Shown here piece after piece: positions 37,165 to 45,197 of a stretch of DNA of 64,000 bases. Source of the DNA: Arenibacter sp. P308M17. Its GTDB lineage: Bacteria > Bacteroidota > Bacteroidia > Flavobacteriales > Flavobacteriaceae. Position numbers and translations under genes: made by a program. The stretch covers positions 62,001-126,000 of the forward strand of contig NZ_QVON01000008.1 in the NCBI RefSeq assembly GCF_003426735.1, given 5' to 3'. How positions within the stretch are numbered: position 1 is the stretch's first letter; each line of letters begins with the position of its first letter. A model generated the notes under the pieces. That model ran no database searches. It was not told where the DNA came from and worked only from the letters and a program-made list of their open reading frames with translations.

Positions 37165-38796
37165 ATGAACCGTAGGGAAATAATTAAACAGTTGGGTGTT
37201 GTTCCCATTGCAGGAAGTTTAATGGCCAGTGAGACCATGTTCGGGAGTGCCCTTGGTACAACGGGGCCTCTGGCGCCAGGACCGTACTCCGCCGGGCAAA
37301 GTATCTTTGAATCCATTGGGGTAGATACCATCATCAACTGTCGCGGTACCTTTACCATTTTAGGGGGTTCTACGGAACGTCCCGAAGTATTGAAGGCCAT
37401 GGAGGCCGCTACGGGCTATTTTGTGCAGTACGATGAATTGGCCTTTGGCATAGGACGCCGCTTGGCGGAACTCACCAAGGCACCATGGGGAATGGTATCA
37501 TCGGGTTGTGCCGCGGGTATGAAACACGTAACCGCCGCCTGTGTAACCGGGGGCAACCCGGAAAAGCTGATCAGGATTCCCAACTTGGAGGGTTTTGAGA
37601 AAAATGAGGTTATAATTCCCCGTAGCTCCAGAAATGTTTATGACCAAGCCATTCGAAATATAGGGGTAAAGGTAATTATGGTGGAAACTCCTGAGGAGTT
37701 GGAGCGGGCCATCAATTCCAGAACCGCAATGATCTATATAATGACCGGAAGGGATAACGAAACGGGGAGACCGCTTTCCCTGGAAGTGATCAGTGGGATC
37801 GCCAAACCAAAGAACATCCCTATTTTGGCCGATGCGGCCGCGGAGAATTTGAGTATTCCCTGTGTACATCTGGAAAGGGGCGCTACCGTAGTGGCCTATA
37901 GCGGTGGCAAGGCACTATGCGGACCACAATGTGCCGGCCTTTTATTGGGGGATAAGGACATATTGATGGCTGCTTGGCAGGCCAGTTCCCCACACCATGG
38001 CCCGGGAAGGGACAATAAGGTAGGGAAAGAGGAAATGCTGGGAATGCTGGCGGCCGTAGAGGCCTGGACCACTAGGGACCATGATAAGGAGTGGGACACT
38101 TGGCTGTCCTGGTTGGAGGAAATCTCTTCAAAACTCACCAAAATAGAGGGAATAAGCGCTGAAGTAGAATTGCCGACGGGTTTGGACAATAGGGCCCCCA
38201 GACTCATCCTGAAATGGGATCCGGACAGGCTTCATATTACCGGGGAAGAAATTGCCGAGGAGGTGGCACGCAACAGACCAAGGATAGCCATTGGAGGCAG
38301 ATCTTCCGAGGACGGGACAACAAGCATATCCATTACCCCCAGTCAAATGAGACCGGGAAATGCCAAGTTGGTGGCCAACCGACTTTATGATATATTATCC
38401 GCAGAGCGTAAGCCCCGATCGGACAAGATGGCCCCGGCAAGTGTTAACGTTACAGGGCATTGGGAAGTGGAGATACAGTTTTTTACCTCCAAAAGCACCC
38501 ATAAATTTTTCTTGGAACAGGAAGGGAATTGGATCAAGGGAACCCATACCAGCGATTATGCCATGCAGGAAATGGCCGGAATGATAGAGGGGGACGAGGT
38601 AAAACTTAGGAGTCATTTTAACGTTCCGGGAAACTCCATAAATTATTGGTTTTCGGGAAAAGTATCCAACGGAACCTTTAATGGATCCGTATTTTTGGGC
38701 GAATACCTTACGGCCAAGTTTACGGCCAAACAGCTGGCCTATAAAGCGGAACATAAAAAAATAAGCGTTCCGGGAGGTCCACCCTTGGCTACTTAG
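37165..38796 (+). CDS. Tat-exported SelA/DgaE-like PLP-dependent lyase with extra C-terminal beta domain
   Basis: This 543-residue protein has a twin-arginine leader (NRREIIKQLGVVPIAGSLMAS). Residues ~40-430 are a fold-type I PLP enzyme of the SelA / D-glucosaminate-6-phosphate ammonia-lyase type: NCRGTFTILGGS, GRRLAELTKAPWGMVSSGCAAGMKHVTAACV, ILADAAAE, and the Schiff-base lysine K249 in YSGGKALCGPQCAG. Residues ~445-535 are a separate beta-rich, lipocalin-like domain (GHWEVEIQFFTSKSTHKFFLEQEGNWIKG ... GSVFLGEYLTAKFTAK). Tat export suits a PLP enzyme because it leaves the cytoplasm folded with cofactor. The predicted reaction is beta-elimination of ammonia from an amino-sugar acid or amino acid, giving an enamine/imine; RidA, the next gene, would process it. 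Confidence 0.85.
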   Translation: MNRREIIKQLGVVPIAGSLMASETMFGSALGTTGPLAPGPYSAGQSIFESIGVDTIINCRGTFTILGGSTERPEVLKAMEAATGYFVQYDELAFGIGRRLAELTKAPWGMVSSGCAAGMKHVTAACVTGGNPEKLIRIPNLEGFEKNEVIIPRSSRNVYDQAIRNIGVKVIMVETPEELERAINSRTAMIYIMTGRDNETGRPLSLEVISGIAKPKNIPILADAAAENLSIPCVHLERGATVVAYSGGKALCGPQCAGLLLGDKDILMAAWQASSPHHGPGRDNKVGKEEMLGMLAAVEAWTTRDHDKEWDTWLSWLEEISSKLTKIEGISAEVELPTGLDNRAPRLILKWDPDRLHITGEEIAEEVARNRPRIAIGGRSSEDGTTSISITPSQMRPGNAKLVANRLYDILSAERKPRSDKMAPASVNVTGHWEVEIQFFTSKSTHKFFLEQEGNWIKGTHTSDYAMQEMAGMIEGDEVKLRSHFNVPGNSINYWFSGKVSNGTFNGSVFLGEYLTAKFTAKQLAYKAEHKKISVPGGPPLAT

Positions 38797-38846
38797 AAAC
38801 GAAACTATAAATCGATATATTACAATAACAATTAAATCTTATAATT

Positions 38847-39323
38847 ATGGAAAACAAAACAACAAGAAGGGCATCTTTTAAAAAATTAGGAATGGGATTG
38901 GCGGCTATGTTTGGAGTAGGTGCCACCGCTAGGGCAATAGACGGGGGCGAAAGGCCAAAAAAGGAAGTAGTGGGAGACATTGTCATGGACCAGGACATAC
39001 CTTTGTTCTCTGGTGGGGTAAAACATGGAAATACACTTTATATAGCGGGCAAGGGGGCACATGTGGAGCCTTTTGAGATCAAGGCACATACCGAGATTGT
39101 TTTGCAGGAATTGGAAAAGGAGCTAAAAAAGCATGGTTCTTCCATGGACAAAGTATTGAAAGTGAATGTTTATTTGGCTGATTTGGCAGATTATAAGGGA
39201 ATGAACGAAGTTTTTAGGGGGCGTTTTGGACCCAACCCCCCGGTTAGGACCACCGTGGCCACTTATGGGGGAGTACCAGGGAATTCATTGGTAGAAATGG
39301 ACTGTATAGCCGCTTTGGACTAG
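38847..39323 (+). CDS. Tat-exported RidA (YjgF/UK114) family imine deaminase
   Basis: This 158-residue protein has a Tat leader (TTRRASFKKLGMGLAAMFG, cleavage after ATARA) followed by a complete RidA domain (~45-158): FSGGVKHGNTLYIAGKGA, LQELEKELKKHGSSMDKVLKVNVYL, GPNPPVRTTVATYGG and LVEMDCIAAL. Arg134 matches the arginine that archetypal RidA needs for 2-aminoacrylate/imine hydrolysis, so it is predicted active. RidA proteins normally work in the cytoplasm. Export together with a Tat-exported PLP lyase 50 bp upstream suggests they handle the same imine in the periplasm. Confidence 0.9.
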   Translation: MENKTTRRASFKKLGMGLAAMFGVGATARAIDGGERPKKEVVGDIVMDQDIPLFSGGVKHGNTLYIAGKGAHVEPFEIKAHTEIVLQELEKELKKHGSSMDKVLKVNVYLADLADYKGMNEVFRGRFGPNPPVRTTVATYGGVPGNSLVEMDCIAALD

Positions 39324-39356
39324 ATAACGATGTATTATCCTTTAAAAACTTTTTAA

Positions 39357-40283
39357 ATGAAGTTCCATAGAATTGCACTATTCTTTTTTGGTTTTTGTAT
39401 CACCTATAATGCCTTTTCACAGACCCTTCCCAAGGAGGAATTGATTTTTTTGACCTCCGAATGGAAAGGGGCACGCTTTGATGATGGCCGGCCAAAAATA
39501 CCGGACGACCTATTGGAACGGGCAAAAAAAATTGGGATAGACGATGCATGGACCGTCCTTGAAAATGAAGGCTATAAAAATCAGTTCGAGGGCAATTGGA
39601 AAATGGTCCATAACGATGTCCCCGTTGTAGGCAGGGCACTCACCGCCCTGTTCATGCCAAGTCGGCCGGATGTGGAGAGGAACATCAAGGAAAGGGGCAC
39701 AACCTCCCAAGGGAGGAAGGGCAATACCAATTCTTGGCCCATAGAGGTCCTTACCAAGGGCGATGTATATGTGGCCGATAGTTTTGGTAAGATAGATGCA
39801 GGCACCCTTATGGGAGCCACCTTGGCAACTTCCATATACAGCAAATCCGGTAACGGGGTAGTTTTTAACGGAAGTGCAAGGGACCTTGAGAGCATAAGCC
39901 AGATGGAAGGATTCAATGCCTTTGTCCGGGATTTTCACCCGTCCTTTTTGGAAGAGGAAGTACTGATGGGGCTCAACACCCCAATACGTATTGGGCAGGT
40001 AATGGTGTTGCCGGGCGATCTTGTCCTGGCCAAGAGGGAGGGAGTACTGTTCATTCCTGCACATTTGGCCGAACAAGTAGTTAGTACTGCCGAATTCGTA
40101 GCCCTTAAGGACCAGTTTGGCTTTGAGATGGTAAGGACCAAGAAATATTCCACAGGAGAGATAGATAGTCAATGGACAGAGCAGTTAAAAAAAGAATTTC
40201 TGGCCTGGTTGGACAAACATCCGGAATTGGGAAGGATGTCCAAGGAGACTTTGGATAAGGTTTTAAGCAAAAGAACATGGTAA
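39357..40283 (+). CDS. Exported RraA-like/HMG-aldolase-family protein
   Basis: This 308-residue protein has a Sec signal (residues ~5-20, ending AFSQ). The RraA/HMG-CHA aldolase fold spans ~60-250: ALTALFMPSRPDVE, GDVYVADSFGKIDAGTLMGATLATSI, GVVFNGSARDLESISQM and VLPGDLVLAKREGVLFIPA. R175-D176 (SARDLESI) matches the catalytic Arg and metal-binding Asp of HMG/CHA-type aldolases, so catalysis is possible; RNase-E inhibition is not, because the protein is exported. An insertion at ~100-130 and the long C-terminal tail make it larger than typical 160-240-residue members. It may cleave or decarboxylate the keto-acid produced by the PLP lyase and RidA. Confidence 0.82.
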   Translation: MKFHRIALFFFGFCITYNAFSQTLPKEELIFLTSEWKGARFDDGRPKIPDDLLERAKKIGIDDAWTVLENEGYKNQFEGNWKMVHNDVPVVGRALTALFMPSRPDVERNIKERGTTSQGRKGNTNSWPIEVLTKGDVYVADSFGKIDAGTLMGATLATSIYSKSGNGVVFNGSARDLESISQMEGFNAFVRDFHPSFLEEEVLMGLNTPIRIGQVMVLPGDLVLAKREGVLFIPAHLAEQVVSTAEFVALKDQFGFEMVRTKKYSTGEIDSQWTEQLKKEFLAWLDKHPELGRMSKETLDKVLSKRTW

Positions 40284-40795
40284 TCGGAGTACAGAAGTGG
40301 ATGAATAGGGTAAGCTGCGGCTGGCTCATGACCGTTGTACCAATGTTAATTTTGTTTGGGTGCAAACAAAATGTGGATCAAACTAAGACCCTGCTTTTGG
40401 GGGAGGACGTTCAAATTACAATGGATGAAGTGCAACGGGCCGTGTCCACTTTTAATGAAGCCATGGTAAATCCGACCGCGGAATTCATGGAGGCCCTTTG
40501 TGCAGATGCACTCACCTACGGACATTCCAGTGGACTGATCCAAAACAAGGCCGAATTTATAGACGATATTGTAAACGGGCCCTTCAATTTCTCCTCTGTG
40601 GAGGCCCCTGATCAGACTATACATATATCTGGAAACACAGCAATCGTCCGTCATATTTTTTTGGCCAAGGCCACCAATGCCGGAGTGCCCGTAGATATCC
40701 GTATCGGTAATATACAGGTATACCAAAAGGATAAGGATGGCAAGCTCAAACTTTTGGCCAGACAGGCCTATAAATTGCCAGTAGAAACCAATTAA
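40277..40795 (+). CDS. SnoaL/NTF2-like (DUF4440-type) lipoprotein
   Basis: This up to 172-residue lipoprotein (lipobox LILFGCKQN) has a nuclear-transport-factor-2-like domain: MDEVQRAVSTFNEAMVNPTAEFMEALCADALTYGHSSGLIQNKAEFIDDI, IHISGNTAIVRHIFLAKA and DIRIGNIQVYQKDKDGKLKLLARQAYKL. Its ATG at 40277 overlaps the RraA stop by 7 bp. A second ATG at 40301 gives a more usual leader length and may be the real start. SnoaL-like folds act as small isomerases, hydrolases or binding proteins; the role here is unknown, but cotranscription with RraA and RidA ties it to the pathway. Confidence 0.8.
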   Translation: MVIGVQKWMNRVSCGWLMTVVPMLILFGCKQNVDQTKTLLLGEDVQITMDEVQRAVSTFNEAMVNPTAEFMEALCADALTYGHSSGLIQNKAEFIDDIVNGPFNFSSVEAPDQTIHISGNTAIVRHIFLAKATNAGVPVDIRIGNIQVYQKDKDGKLKLLARQAYKLPVETN

Positions 40796-40811
40796 TCCAA
40801 ACCGACCAATT

Positions 40812-41909
40812 TTGAAAAAACCAACCATTCATTCCATTTGCCTTGGCATGGCCGCTATATTGCTGTTAGTTGTTCTGGGCATGATCCTTACAGATAACAT
40901 AGAAAATGCGGGGCTTTTAATAATGGCCTTTTTTGCACTTCTGGCCGTTGGCTTTAGTGGGTATAAATCCCTGAGCAGTTATGTTTTTACCGCCTCCATA
41001 TTTGCAGGGGTAGCCTTGGCACTATATTACCCGCAATACTTTCTGCAAATAGGCGATTTTAAGCTTACGGGATTGATCATACCCTTGATCCAACTTATTA
41101 TGTTCGGCATGGGGACCTCCATGAGTATTGGCGATTTTGCCGAGGTGGTCAAATCCCCCAAAGGGGTAATGGTGGGTGTCTCTGCACAGTTGTGCATAAT
41201 GCCCATAATGGGCTTTGTGCTGGCAAAGGTCAGTAATTTTCCACCGGAGATCGCGGCAGGGATCGTTTTGATCGGTTGCTCTCCCAGTGGGGTGGCATCC
41301 AACGTAATGGCCTATTTGGCAAAGGCCAATCTGGCCCTCTCCATTACAATTACTTCCATATCAACACTACTTGCACCTTTTGTAACTCCCCTTCTTATGA
41401 AGTTATTGGCCGGGGAATTTATAGAAATAGAGGTGCTGGACATGATGTGGAGTATTGTAAAGATGATTATTTTGCCGCTTGGGGCAGGAATTCTATTAAA
41501 CCGTTTTAGAGGGGACAAGGCCAAATGGATGGACAGGGCACTTCCCATAATCTCCATGTTGGGCATTGGCCTTATAATCGTGGTCATAACGGCCGCAGGT
41601 AGGGATAGCCTATTGGATATTGGCGGAATCTTAATGCTATTGGTATTGATCCATAATTTGTTTGGGTATATGCTAGGTTATTGGTACGCCCGTCTACTGC
41701 GTTTGAACGAGCAGGATTCGCGCACCATTGCCTTGGAAGTAGGCATGCAGAACGGGGGCTTGGCCTCTGGCATAGCCAATTCCTTGGGGAAAATAGCCAC
41801 CATGGGTCTGGCTCCGGCCGTATTTGGGCCCTTGATGAATATAACAGGGTCCATTCTGGCCTCCTATTGGCATAAAAGGCCTCCAAAAACGGCTAAGGAT
41901 ACGGATTAA
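40812..41909 (+). CDS. BASS-family (bile acid:sodium symporter-like) transporter
   Basis: This ~365-residue inner-membrane protein has about ten helices. The family core is visible: LIMFGMGTSMSIGDFAEVVKSPKGVMVG, IGCSPSGVASNVMAYLAKANLALSIT, LAPFVTPLLMKLLAG, and EVGMQNGGLASGIANSLG (the second Asn-rich crossover). BASS members move organic anions, for example bile acids, pantoate or keto acids, with sodium. Here it is the only solute carrier of the cluster and would import the acid made by the exported enzymes upstream. The first codon appears to be TTG at 40812; an ATG at 40848 is the alternative and would shorten the first helix. Confidence 0.85.
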   Translation: MKKPTIHSICLGMAAILLLVVLGMILTDNIENAGLLIMAFFALLAVGFSGYKSLSSYVFTASIFAGVALALYYPQYFLQIGDFKLTGLIIPLIQLIMFGMGTSMSIGDFAEVVKSPKGVMVGVSAQLCIMPIMGFVLAKVSNFPPEIAAGIVLIGCSPSGVASNVMAYLAKANLALSITITSISTLLAPFVTPLLMKLLAGEFIEIEVLDMMWSIVKMIILPLGAGILLNRFRGDKAKWMDRALPIISMLGIGLIIVVITAAGRDSLLDIGGILMLLVLIHNLFGYMLGYWYARLLRLNEQDSRTIALEVGMQNGGLASGIANSLGKIATMGLAPAVFGPLMNITGSILASYWHKRPPKTAKDTD

Positions 41910-41958
41910 TAATGTAATTTGACCAGGCAAAATATATATAAATAGCATTATATTGATT

Positions 41959-44175
41959 ATGATCAAATTAAGGTCGGTTTTGCTTCTTCTTGTGATTGTA
42001 AATTGTGGGAAAAAAGAATACAAGGATAAAATTTATGTAAAACCAGAAATTGTAAGGGAAGCACCTTCCGATTTTCTTTCTCCCGAAGAAAGTTTGAAAA
42101 GATTTTATCTGCCCGAGGGGTATAGGATAGAATTGGTGGCATCCGAGCCAATGGTGAATGAACCTGTGGCTATTGCCTGGGATGGTGATGGCAAGATGTA
42201 TGTGGCCGAAATGGACACCTATATGCAAAATGTGGATGGTACAGGGGAGGATGAACCTATTAGTCAGATAAAACTTTTAGAGGATTTGGATGGGGATGGA
42301 AAAATGGACAAGAGCACCGTCTTTATTGATAGTTTAGTATTGCCAAGGATGATCTTACCGCTCGATGACCGACTTATTGTAAATGAAACCTATTCGTATG
42401 ATCTATGGAGCTATAGGGATACCGATAATGATGGAGTGGCCGATGAAAAGATCAGGGTTTATGAAAATCCAAAAAGAAGGGGGGGCAATCTAGAGCACCA
42501 ACAGAGTGGTCTGGTTTGGAACTTGGACAATTGGGTGTATACCACCTACAACCCATTGCGATTTAGGTTTAATAAGAACGGAATACAAGTAGATTCCCTG
42601 GTAGATGGTTCCAGTGGACAATGGGGCTTGACCCAAGATGATTTAGGAAATATGTACTATTCTTCTGCAGGTGGAGAAACTGCGGCGTATGGTTTTCAGG
42701 TACCGCCAATTTATGGTGAAGTGGATTTGGAAGGACAGATCTCGGAAGGATTTATGGAACCATGGCCGATTGTTGGCACCCCTGATGTACAGGGTGGTGC
42801 CGAATTAAGGTTGAAGGAGGATGGTACTTTGAATAAATTTACCGGGGTAGCCGGCCAAGAAATATTTAGGGGCGATAAATTACCCCCATCCACTTATGGG
42901 GATCTATTTATTCCCGAACCAGTGGGCAGGTTGATCCGTAGGGCAAAAATAAAAAATGAGAACGGTAAAAAAGTGTTGTATAATGCCTACGACCAAGCAG
43001 AATTTTTAGCCTCTACGGATTTGAACTTTAGACCGGTGCAGGCACAAACAGGACCTGATGGGAGCCTTTATATTGTAGACATGTACCGTGGCATTATCCA
43101 AGAAGGCAATTGGACCAGGGAAGGGAGCCATTTAAGACCCGTAATTCTTAGGAAAGGTTTGGACAAGAATATTGGAAGAGGTAGAATATATCGTATTGTC
43201 CATGAGGAGATCAAACCAGGTGGAAAACCCAAACTTTTGGATAAATCCGCCAAAGAGCTGGTAGATTACTTAGGTCATCCCAATGGATGGTATAGAAATA
43301 CCGCCCAAAAGCTGATCATATTAAAAGGAGATATGGCTGTGGTGCCCAAACTTAAGGATATTACAAGGGATAATGAGTCTTTTTGGACAGAAAACTTTGG
43401 AGATAAAGACTATCCCCGTGAAAGGATCCATGCCTTATGGACTTTGGAGGGTTTAGGTGTTGTGGATAAGTCACTTATTCTTGAAAAGTTAAATGATGTG
43501 GATCCAAGGGTTCGAATGACGGCCATAAGGTTAAGTGAAGAGTTTTTGAAGAAAGGGGATCAAGACATTTTGCAAGCGTTGGCCAAATTACAAAAGGATA
43601 TGGACATTAATGTTGTAAATCAATTGGCATTAAGTTTAGGACATTCCAAAAGTGCCGATGGCTCCGCTCTGTTGGGTTCTATCTCGGAAGAATACGGGGA
43701 CAATGAACTGGTAGCGGCTTCGGTAAAGCTCAGTTTAAAGGCAAATGATTCTGAATTGCAGAAATTAAAGAACAGGATAGCCCACAGGAGCAATGGAGAA
43801 AAATATAGGACTATAGATGGTTATGATATTTATAAACAGACCTGCATTACCTGCCACGGCCCTGATCTAAAAGGGGTTCCCAATGGAGAGAATTCTCTGA
43901 TTGCACCATCTTTAATTGGGTCACCTAGGGTAATTGGTGATAAAGAAGTGCTTATAAAAATCCTTTTAAATGGCCTTACAGGTCCTATTGAAGGTAAGGA
44001 GTATGGTATAATGTTGCCTATGGGAAGTAACGATGATGATTGGATCGGCCATGTGGCCACTTACATTCGCTCTATGAACGATACTACTATGGTCCATGAA
44101 AATGAGGTTAGGGATATCCGTGCCAAAAACGCGGAAAGGAAAAGCTATTGGACGTTACAGGAACTCATGAAATAA
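41959..44175 (+). CDS. Membrane-bound dehydrogenase-type propeller with HEAT-like repeats and cytochrome c
   Basis: This ~738-residue lipoprotein-like protein (VIVNCGKKE) has a propeller domain at ~50-420 typical of the 'putative membrane-bound dehydrogenase' family of Planctomycetes and Bacteroidota (FYLPEGYRIELVASEPMVNEPVAIAWDGDGKMYVAEM ... PDGSLYIVDMYRGIIQ). A helical HEAT-like stretch is at ~430-600, and a cytochrome c domain at ~615-715 has one heme site, C-I-T-C-H (~628-632). It closes the run of ten same-strand genes and mirrors the cytochrome protein that opens it. The substrate is unknown. An in-frame TTG two codons upstream was not used. Confidence 0.83.
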   Translation: MIKLRSVLLLLVIVNCGKKEYKDKIYVKPEIVREAPSDFLSPEESLKRFYLPEGYRIELVASEPMVNEPVAIAWDGDGKMYVAEMDTYMQNVDGTGEDEPISQIKLLEDLDGDGKMDKSTVFIDSLVLPRMILPLDDRLIVNETYSYDLWSYRDTDNDGVADEKIRVYENPKRRGGNLEHQQSGLVWNLDNWVYTTYNPLRFRFNKNGIQVDSLVDGSSGQWGLTQDDLGNMYYSSAGGETAAYGFQVPPIYGEVDLEGQISEGFMEPWPIVGTPDVQGGAELRLKEDGTLNKFTGVAGQEIFRGDKLPPSTYGDLFIPEPVGRLIRRAKIKNENGKKVLYNAYDQAEFLASTDLNFRPVQAQTGPDGSLYIVDMYRGIIQEGNWTREGSHLRPVILRKGLDKNIGRGRIYRIVHEEIKPGGKPKLLDKSAKELVDYLGHPNGWYRNTAQKLIILKGDMAVVPKLKDITRDNESFWTENFGDKDYPRERIHALWTLEGLGVVDKSLILEKLNDVDPRVRMTAIRLSEEFLKKGDQDILQALAKLQKDMDINVVNQLALSLGHSKSADGSALLGSISEEYGDNELVAASVKLSLKANDSELQKLKNRIAHRSNGEKYRTIDGYDIYKQTCITCHGPDLKGVPNGENSLIAPSLIGSPRVIGDKEVLIKILLNGLTGPIEGKEYGIMLPMGSNDDDWIGHVATYIRSMNDTTMVHENEVRDIRAKNAERKSYWTLQELMK

Positions 44176-44180
44176 TAGAA

Positions 44181-44223
44181 AAAGGGACAACTAGAAATTT
44201 ACAGTTGTATACGTTGTCCCTTT
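44181..44223. terminator. Bidirectional terminator hairpin between convergent genes
   Basis: AAAGGGACAAC (44181-44191) and GTTGTCCCTTT (44213-44223) form a perfect 11-bp stem with a 21-nt loop; A and T tracts on both sides give U-runs on each transcript. It begins 6 bp after the propeller/cytochrome stop and overlaps the last codons of the convergent oxidoreductase gene. Confidence 0.8.
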
Positions 44224-45194
44224 AAATTACTTTCTTCCAACTTTTCAATTACCAGCATATTCTTAACGGCATCCTCTAGTGGAGTGGGGACTGGGGTATT
44301 ATTTTGTATGGCCAAGGCAAAAAGGTCGGCCTGGATGGTGTATTGATTACAGATATCAAATTCAATGGTTTGGCACTCTTCGTCTATGGTGAGCCATATT
44401 TTTGCCGGCCTATCAATGGGGGGGTTAAAGGGTAGTTCAAATTTTATATTTCCTTTGGTTCCGAAAACTTGTGCCTGTTGATTGTACGCCAATTGTGTAG
44501 CGCTGAAGAATACTGAAGTGCCGGTTTCGAACTCCAATATGCCTGAGGCTAATATATCTACCTTAAAATCTGGGTGATACTCTATAACGGAAGAAATACT
44601 CTTTGGCTCCGAATTGAACAAAAAACGGGATAGGGATATAGGGTAGCATCCTATATCCATTAAACTTCCACCCCCAAATTCTTTATTGTTTACGATACTA
44701 TTGGGGTCATCTTCATAGAACGAAAAGGACGATTGAATGGCCTTAATGTCACCTATAACCTTTTGGTCCACTAGTTCCTTGGCTTTTATCCATTGGGGGT
44801 GATGCCTGTACATAAAGGCTTCCATTACCTTTAAGTGAGGGTATTTAAGGGAAGTTTTTAATAATTTTTCAGCTTCCTTACTGGACAGGCCAACTGGTTT
44901 TTCAACCAGCACATGTTTGTTCGCTTCCAAGGCCTTAATGGCCCATTTCACATGTAGGTGATTGGGCAAAGGAATATAGATGGCCTCTACTTCCCTATCG
45001 GACAATAATTCCTCATACGAACCATATGGTTTTTCTATCCCGTACAGCTTGGATATTGTTTTGGCCTTCTCCAAATTTCTCGAGGCAATGGCATGAACAT
45101 CCCCATGTAGGCAGTTGAGCATTGCTGGAATTACCTGCTCCGTTGCAATATGGGCAGTGCCCAAAATTCCCCATTTAAGTTTCTTATCCACCAT
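44199..45194 (-). CDS. Gfo/Idh/MocA-family NAD(P)-dependent oxidoreductase
   Basis: This 331-residue cytoplasmic protein has no signal peptide. The N-terminal Rossmann fold starts KWGILGTAHIATEQVIPAML, and the family motif VEKPVGLSSKEAEKLL (Glu-Lys-Pro) is at ~97-112. The C-terminal alpha/beta domain includes GGGSLMDIGCYPISLSRFLF with the Asp-x-x-x-His/Tyr type active site. Such enzymes oxidise or reduce sugar or inositol carbons. It lies 3 bp after a DHDPS/NAL-family aldolase gene, so the two are cotranscribed and probably act on the same sugar acid. Its 3' end is shared with a bidirectional terminator. Confidence 0.9.
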   Translation of the reverse strand: MVDKKLKWGILGTAHIATEQVIPAMLNCLHGDVHAIASRNLEKAKTISKLYGIEKPYGSYEELLSDREVEAIYIPLPNHLHVKWAIKALEANKHVLVEKPVGLSSKEAEKLLKTSLKYPHLKVMEAFMYRHHPQWIKAKELVDQKVIGDIKAIQSSFSFYEDDPNSIVNNKEFGGGSLMDIGCYPISLSRFLFNSEPKSISSVIEYHPDFKVDILASGILEFETGTSVFFSATQLAYNQQAQVFGTKGNIKFELPFNPPIDRPAKIWLTIDEECQTIEFDICNQYTIQADLFALAIQNNTPVPTPLEDAVKNMLVIEKLEESNLKGQRIQL

Positions 45195-45197
45195 TTT

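Noticed and set aside
39510-40172. 220-codon antisense frame in the RraA-like gene
   Set aside because: It is a shadow of a strongly coding plus-strand gene with intact family motifs.
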